From NCBI RefSeq assembly GCF_009498525.1, contig NZ_QSNT01000009.1, forward strand, positions 104,631-168,630: a DNA stretch of 64,000 bases, read 5' to 3'. Shown here piece by piece: positions 60,026-64,000 of this stretch (its first letter is position 1; each line of letters opens with the position of its first letter). The notes under the pieces were generated by a model. The model was not told the DNA's origin, ran no database searches, and saw only the letters and a list, made by a program, of their open reading frames with translations. A program made the translations under genes and the position numbers. The stretch is from Rhizobium sp. ICMP 5592 (GTDB taxonomy: Bacteria > Pseudomonadota > Alphaproteobacteria > Rhizobiales > Rhizobiaceae).

Positions 60026-60703
60026 TCAGGCGGCCTTCAGGGTCGCGATTTCGGACAGGGCGGAGGCGATGGCCTGTTCGCGCTGCTCGGGTCCGATGTT
60101 AACACCCTCCGCACGAACGAAGCTCATGTCTGTGATCCCGACAAAGCCGAAGTAGCTCTTGAGGAATGCCTCCTGATGATCCATCGACGCCATGGGGGAA
60201 CCGACCGTGTAGAAGCCGCCGCGGGACGAGGCGACGATTAGCTTCTTTCCGCCACACAGCCCTTCGACTCCGGTCGCCGTATAGGCAAATGTTTTGCCCG
60301 GGACGGCGAGGCAATCGATCCAGGCCTTGAGTTGGCTCGGAATACTGAAGTTGTACATCGGCGCTCCGATTACGACCACGTCGGCGGCGAGAAATTCGTC
60401 TAGTACGCCGTCCAACACCGACAATTCAGCTTCAGTCGTCGGGTCGACCGTGGCGCCGGCTTGGATCGCCGTTGCAACCATGTCACCCACACCACCGGAT
60501 AGGACGCCAGCCTCATACATGACCTTCAGCTTGGCGAACTGAAGGGATGGCGACTGATGCGGAACTGGGGCAGCAGCGAGGTCACGGTAGACAACTGTGT
60601 GATCGGGTGCAGCCTCCTTCAGGCGTGCGATAACGCTCGCGCCAAGCTGTCGGCTGACCGACTGGGCTCCGGATATGCTGGAATCGATATGGAGGATTTT
60701 CAT
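60026..60703 (-). CDS. FMN-dependent NADH-azoreductase
   Basis: This 225-residue flavodoxin-fold protein begins MKILHIDSSISGAQSVSRQL, the FMN-phosphate loop of AzoR, with GAPMYNFSIPSQLKAWIDCL and SSRGGFYTVGSPM completing the FMN site. It reduces quinones and azo compounds with NADH. It is divergent from the HxlR regulator gene, its probable repressor, with 127 bp between. A small internal piece of a similar gene appears in inverted order at 63802-63855. Confidence 0.9.
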   Translation of the reverse strand: MKILHIDSSISGAQSVSRQLGASVIARLKEAAPDHTVVYRDLAAAPVPHQSPSLQFAKLKVMYEAGVLSGGVGDMVATAIQAGATVDPTTEAELSVLDGVLDEFLAADVVVIGAPMYNFSIPSQLKAWIDCLAVPGKTFAYTATGVEGLCGGKKLIVASSRGGFYTVGSPMASMDHQEAFLKSYFGFVGITDMSFVRAEGVNIGPEQREQAIASALSEIATLKAA

Positions 60704-60858
60704 GTCTCACTCTCTGTGTAGGAACTGACTAGCGAACGGCCTCACCGGCACTTCTTGAATTGCCGCTAGAAACTTTTTGTTCGTTGCACTAAGATAATCA
60801 GCAGCCAAAATTGCACAAGGAGGCACTATTTTGAGCGAGGCGCACACTGATGTTCGCA
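60697..60858. repeat. intact copy 2 of the azoreductase/HxlR divergent promoter module
   Basis: This is the parental form of a block repeated at 63853-64000 and, in diverged form, at 18672-18781. From 60751 onward it matches 63910-64000 at all but one of 91 positions by eye. The block covers the azoreductase start, the shared promoter region and the first HxlR codons. Confidence 0.8.
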
Positions 60859-61226
60859 ATGAGTTGACTGACCACGAAGAATGTCGTGCGTTGGCGGATA
60901 TTCTCATGCGTATCGGCGACAAGTGGACCGTTATGGTGGTCGGAGCGCTGTCGAAAGGGCCAATGCGCTACAGCGAAATCTTCAAGATGGTTGGCGGCGT
61001 CTCGCAACGGATGTTGACGTTGACACTGAAGGCTTTGGAGCGAGACGGCCTCGTCAACCGCACGATGTTCCCGACGATTCCTCCGCGAGTGGACTATGAG
61101 TTGACTGAGAGGGGCCATACTTTGATCGGGCCACTACACGCGCTCTGGACGTGGGCCCAGATCAATCGGGACGATATCGAGAAAACCCGTCGCGATTTCG
61201 ACCGACAAAGCGGAAAGCGAACCTGA
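60831..61226 (+). CDS. HxlR-family transcriptional regulator
   Basis: The gene starts at a TTG with a strong AAGGAGG seven bases upstream. The 131-residue winged-helix protein has the family Cys in ECRALADILMRIGDKWTVMV, and the HTH/wing continues through MRYSEIFKMVGGVSQRMLTL. The Cys near position 18 is the residue used by quinone/aldehyde sensors of this family (for example QorR/YodB). It is divergent from the azoreductase-QOR cassette, which it probably controls in response to quinones or electrophiles. Confidence 0.9.
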   Translation: MSEAHTDVRNELTDHEECRALADILMRIGDKWTVMVVGALSKGPMRYSEIFKMVGGVSQRMLTLTLKALERDGLVNRTMFPTIPPRVDYELTERGHTLIGPLHALWTWAQINRDDIEKTRRDFDRQSGKRT

Positions 61227-61508
61227 TTTCGCCTGGCTTCCTGCCTCCCCTCTAGTTTGGGACCTGCTCTGTAAGAGAAGGTTGTCAAAGATTTTGGGTG
61301 CGCGGGAAAGGCAATGGCGAAAGCCCGTTGCGCTCGGTCACTCTTCACCCTCTTGCCGCCTGATAATTTTTCCGAAAATGGAAGGACCAGGTGACGCCAT
61401 ATAACGTCGAGTTCTCAATGCCCATCAAAATGGCTTCGCAGCGATACAACTGAATCGAGTGCGGGCGAACGGTATATGTAAACCAAGTTTGCCAGCCCTC
61501 TAGGGAAT

Positions 61509-62489
61509 TTACCCGCGGTCCAGCTGAGCCCTGAGTTTCTCCTTTGTGCTCTCATCCACGAAGGCCGCATCGATTGCGGTTCGTGTCAACGCATCTACAG
61601 TGGCTTTATCTAAGCCGAAAGTGAGTTCCGCCCGCTCGTATTCCGTCGCCAAAGAGGTATGAAAAAACGGTGGATCATCGGAGTTTATTGTCACTTTTAC
61701 GCCGGCATTCAGCAATGCAGGGAGTGGGTGTGAGGCGAAATCTAGGTAAATGCCCAGCGCGATGTTCGAACCAGGACATACCTCAAGAACCACGCCCGTG
61801 TCGGCCAAGCGCTTGACTAGCTCTGCATCTTCGATGGAGCGCACACCATGGCCTATTCGATGCGGCCTGACGACGTCCAAAGCGTCAATCACGCTAAAAG
61901 GTCCGCAAACCTCCCCAGCATGAATGGTCAACCCTAGACCTGCCTCCCTTGCGATATCGAAAGCTCGGGCGTAGTCGCTGACTTTCAACATGCGCTCATC
62001 GCCTGCAAGATTGAATCCAGCGATCAGGGGATTGCCAGATCGGGCTGCATAGAGAGCGGCGCCAATGACGCTTTCGGGACCGAAGTGCCGTTCGCCTGTG
62101 ACGATCAACCGGGCCTCGATGCCAAACTTTGCCTTAGCGCGCCGCAGGCCCTCACATACGCCTTCAATGTAAGCGTCTGCTCCCAGCCCGATACGATCTC
62201 CATGGTCAGGAGATACAATCAATTCGCTATAGATGGTGCCGACCGATGCCAGTTCGGCCAGATAGGTCTCCGCCAGCAAGGCGTAGTCTTCGGTGGATTT
62301 GTAGACTTCTGATACCTTGTCGAAACACTCCAGGAAGCTGCCAAAATCATGCCAGACGTACCTTCCTTCGCGTAGGTGAGAGCTCAAGTCAATTCCGTAG
62401 CGCTCAGCCTGAGATTGTGTAAGTGCTGGTGGCGCCGCGCCCTCGAGATGGCAGTGAAGTTCAACTTTTTTCACAGCTTTATTCTTCAA
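61509..62489 (-). CDS. add: adenosine deaminase
   Basis: This is a metal-dependent deaminase of 326 residues. The zinc site is HCHLEG near the N-terminus, the catalytic Glu is in IHAGEVCGP, the His in RIGHGVRS, and the final Asp in TINSDDPPFF. All are intact, so the enzyme should deaminate adenosine or an analogue. The start is a TTG at 62489; a GTG at 62474 is possible. It has no obvious partner genes and is separated by 282 bp from the HxlR gene, a gap in which no known gene was found. Confidence 0.87.
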   Translation of the reverse strand: MKNKAVKKVELHCHLEGAAPPALTQSQAERYGIDLSSHLREGRYVWHDFGSFLECFDKVSEVYKSTEDYALLAETYLAELASVGTIYSELIVSPDHGDRIGLGADAYIEGVCEGLRRAKAKFGIEARLIVTGERHFGPESVIGAALYAARSGNPLIAGFNLAGDERMLKVSDYARAFDIAREAGLGLTIHAGEVCGPFSVIDALDVVRPHRIGHGVRSIEDAELVKRLADTGVVLEVCPGSNIALGIYLDFASHPLPALLNAGVKVTINSDDPPFFHTSLATEYERAELTFGLDKATVDALTRTAIDAAFVDESTKEKLRAQLDRG

Positions 62490-62528
62490 ATTGAGTTTCT
62501 TTCATGTCGCGTGGGCCACATCCCCAGC

Positions 62529-63152
62529 TCAATTGCCAGGGCCGTCCTGGTAAAAGCGGACCGTTCGAATTCCCGCCGGCGATAACCAGTCGGCAGCGCC
62601 AGTTATGAACCCTTCAATGTAGCCCGTTTTCCCGATCAGGTATGTGATTGGCATTCCATAAACCTTAAACTTCGAAGCAGATGGATCACGCACGTCTGTG
62701 GCGGACCCATATGGATCGGTGAAGCAGTTGAGGTTCGGTTCTCCTATGTCCTGCAGATAGTTTTTGACTTTATTGACATCATTCCCGTCCGTGCAAATTG
62801 CGATGACATCCAACCCGGCGACGCCGCCACGTTCGAGTTTTCCCATCAGCGGTAGATCGATCCGGCATGCAGCACACCAAGTTGCCCACAGGTTCACTAG
62901 GGTCACACGGCCAAGCTTTGGCTTTATTACGACCTCCCGGTTGTCGAGATCCTTGAGACGCAACGGCGGTACTTTTTCCCTAGGCTCAACGATAGTGAAC
63001 TGGCTTCGCGCGGTCTCAAAGACCGGCGGCCAGCGCGAAGCCGTGCTCCGCGCATTACCCGGGAGCATCAATGCCAAGGCAAACGACCAAGATCCAAATA
63101 CAAACAGCCGCCTCGCGTGCTCAACTTTAAATTCATCAAATGATTCAAGCAT
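62529..63152 (-). CDS. TlpA-like thioredoxin-fold protein
   Basis: The ATG at 63152 (MLESFDEFKVEHARRLFVFG) gives 207 residues. It has one N-terminal membrane helix (RLFVFGSWSFALALMLPG) and a periplasmic thioredoxin domain with the redox motif WATWCAACR and the cis-Pro in YGMPITYLIG. Such proteins reduce disulfides in the periplasm. It overlaps the upstream DsrE-like gene by eight bases, so the pair is coupled and may act on the same sulfur or copper-handling target. Confidence 0.82.
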   Translation of the reverse strand: MLESFDEFKVEHARRLFVFGSWSFALALMLPGNARSTASRWPPVFETARSQFTIVEPREKVPPLRLKDLDNREVVIKPKLGRVTLVNLWATWCAACRIDLPLMGKLERGGVAGLDVIAICTDGNDVNKVKNYLQDIGEPNLNCFTDPYGSATDVRDPSASKFKVYGMPITYLIGKTGYIEGFITGAADWLSPAGIRTVRFYQDGPGN

Positions 63153-63609
63153 GGATATAGGCCCAGCCCGCCATTTGAAGATCGACAACGCGCCCGATGC
63201 CAAAGGGCACAAGCCCGACGCCTGGAACCAAAGAGATTGATGTCCGCTCTTTTGCCTCCGCGATTTTCTTGGAAGAATCGCAGACGCTGTATGTAACTCG
63301 TGGAAAAATCTGCTTCAGCGCAATCAACTGCTCTGTAAGCGTCGTTTTGTCTGCACGAAACAGGTCGATGCCTTTTCCGTTTGCAACCACCTCGATGGGC
63401 ATATCAACCTGCTTTTCCGCGAAATGCTTAGATAGGTTGACTGAATAGCCGATCGTATGTCCCATAACGTAGGGATCATTACTATCGACTAGCACCACGA
63501 CGCCGCTTAACGGGTCTTTCTGCGAGGCTCCAGTGGCTGGTCCAGTTGCGGTGACGACTGCGATTCCGGCTAGCAGGCCTCTACGGGTAAGTCTATCGCC
63601 TGAATTCAT
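63145..63609 (-). CDS. exported DsrE/DsrF-like protein
   Basis: The 154-residue protein opens with a twin-arginine signal (LTRRGLLAGIAVVTATGPAT) and continues with a DsrE-like fold: VVVLVDSNDPYVMGHTIGYS, IEVVANGKGIDLFRADKTTL and a C-terminal DLQMAGWAYIHA, which is typical. A single Cys (SVCDSSKK) may be the sulfur carrier. Periplasmic DsrE-like proteins are poorly understood. Its coupling to a TlpA-like protein suggests a thiol-redox relay. Confidence 0.78.
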   Translation of the reverse strand: MNSGDRLTRRGLLAGIAVVTATGPATGASQKDPLSGVVVLVDSNDPYVMGHTIGYSVNLSKHFAEKQVDMPIEVVANGKGIDLFRADKTTLTEQLIALKQIFPRVTYSVCDSSKKIAEAKERTSISLVPGVGLVPFGIGRVVDLQMAGWAYIHA

Positions 63610-63803
63610 CTTGTATCCTGCTCTTCCTCGGGCACAAACGATAAACGAAGCCTCAGGCGGCCCAAACCGGAATGCGGTGCTAGACAGATAACTTGCGCGT
63701 CCAACAGCCCAGCTTTGGCCAGAGGAAACTCCGAGGCTATTTTTTCGGCTTCTTCAAACGATTCGGCCTCAACGGTTGCGACAGCGCCGGGATCAGGTTG
63801 CTT
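63607..63803 (-). pseudogene. YCII-domain gene, 5'-truncated remnant
   Basis: The minus strand reads KQPDPGAVATVEAESFEEAE, then SEFPLAKAGLLDAQVICLAP and HSGLG, matching the C-terminal half of the intact YCII protein at 58675; by eye 29 of 48 residues are identical. There is no start codon and the upstream half is gone, and the C-terminus has grown a new tail that runs into the DsrE-like start. It is a dead remnant of an older, diverged copy of the HxlR-linked cassette. Confidence 0.72.
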
Positions 63804-63855
63804 CAGTTTGCCAAACTGAAAGCCATGTTTGGGGCAGGCGTCCTATCCGGTGGAT
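63802..63855 (+). pseudogene. inverted internal fragment of an azoreductase gene
   Basis: The plus strand reads LQFAKLKAMFGAGVLSGG, matching residues of the intact azoreductase (LQFAKLKVMYEAGVLSGG) with 15 of 18 identical. It points the opposite way to the azoreductase start sequence that immediately follows (63855-63866), so a piece of the gene has been inverted. No open frame of useful length remains. Confidence 0.7.
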
Positions 63856-64000
63856 TTTCATGTCTCACTCTCTGTGCAGTAATCAACCAATAAACTGTCT
63901 CCGTAGCCGCTTCTTGAATTGCTGCTAGAAACTTTTTGTTCGTTGCACTAAGATAATCAGCAGCCAAAATTGCACAAGGAGGCACTATTTTGAGCGAGGC
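63853..64000. repeat. copy 3 of the azoreductase/HxlR divergent promoter module
   Basis: This block begins at the azoreductase start (CAT on the minus strand, at 63857-63859) and runs through the shared promoter to the HxlR start. From 63910 it differs from copy 2 at only one base in 91 by eye, whereas 63877-63909 is unrelated or strongly changed. Confidence 0.8.
63990..64000 (+). CDS. HxlR-family regulator, second copy, cut by the window edge
   Basis: Only the TTG start and the next codons (M-S-E-A) are inside the window, with the same AGGAGG site as the intact HxlR gene at 60831. Whether the rest of the gene is intact cannot be seen. Confidence 0.6.

Noticed and set aside
61345..61508. About 50 codons open on the minus strand downstream of adenosine deaminase (contains MGIENSTLYGVTWSFHFRKN)
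   Set aside because: No start with a ribosome site at the front, no family recognised, and the length is expected by chance; it could be a gene tail but cannot be supported.

Overview
The window looks like part of a large plasmid or megaplasmid from the Rhizobiales (Rhizobium, Agrobacterium, Sinorhizobium, Shinella or Ochrobactrum type). The reasons are the high G+C content, the left-hand block of replicon-backbone genes that I associate with rhizobial plasmids (a ParB-like protein, a 1,699-residue methylase/helicase, DUF3085-, DUF1419-, DUF7007- and DUF3991/Toprim-type proteins), and the density of ABC uptake systems and catabolic operons to its right. No replication origin, rRNA, tRNA or CRISPR array was recognised.

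Layout. (1) 0.2-13.0 kb: plasmid backbone, all on the minus strand, with two strong Rho-independent terminators at 2914 and 5111. (2) 13.4-18.2 kb: an aspartate ammonia-lyase remnant, an AbgB-like amidohydrolase with an MFS transporter, and a divergent GAF/PucR-type regulator. (3) 18.4-19.0 kb: a small LuxR-like HTH protein and a scrap-yard of gene fragments, in which the 5' end of an HxlR regulator is fused in frame to the 3' end of an iolB, followed by the first codons of a tautomerase. (4) 19.2-34.4 kb: a complete aromatic ring-degradation locus. It has a three-component Rieske dioxygenase, a dihydrodiol dehydrogenase, a LigAB-type extradiol dioxygenase, a C-C hydrolase and the hydratase/aldolase/acylating aldehyde dehydrogenase lower pathway, plus a nitronate monooxygenase-like protein. 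A second operon carries a polar-amino-acid-type ABC transporter, an acyl-CoA ligase and a MaoC-like protein. Two TetR genes follow. (5) 35.8 kb: a truncated IS30-family transposase. (6) 36.5-55.3 kb: an inositol or inositol-derivative locus bounded by two paralogous LacI regulators. It holds an RbsABC-type transporter, two sugar-phosphate isomerase/epimerase-like proteins, two Gfo/Idh/MocA dehydrogenases, an EamA transporter, IolC-DUF2090, IolD, IolB, a tautomerase carrying the full malonate-semialdehyde-decarboxylase active site, and a chemoreceptor. (7) 55.4-61.2 kb: an aldehyde dehydrogenase/TetR pair with a perfect palindromic operator, then an HxlR-associated redox cassette (azoreductase, quinone oxidoreductase, YCII protein, DsbA/FrnE-like protein, broken SnoaL gene). 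(8) 61.5-64.0 kb: adenosine deaminase, an overlapping TlpA-like/DsrE-like pair, and a rearranged second copy of the HxlR cassette that runs off the window.

How the genes work together. In region 4 the ring is dihydroxylated, rearomatised, cleaved next to the diol, hydrolysed to release an acid, and the C5 fragment is converted to pyruvate and acetyl-CoA; the true substrate is not evident. In region 6 inositol is imported, oxidised, dehydrated, ring-opened, isomerised, phosphorylated and cleaved to DHAP and malonate semialdehyde. No iolA-type dehydrogenase is seen; instead the MSAD-like tautomerase beside iolB could decarboxylate malonate semialdehyde to acetaldehyde. The iolB-tautomerase order recurs in the degenerate remnant at 18.8 kb, which supports a real functional pairing. 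This possible iol branch is the most interesting candidate for something not yet described.
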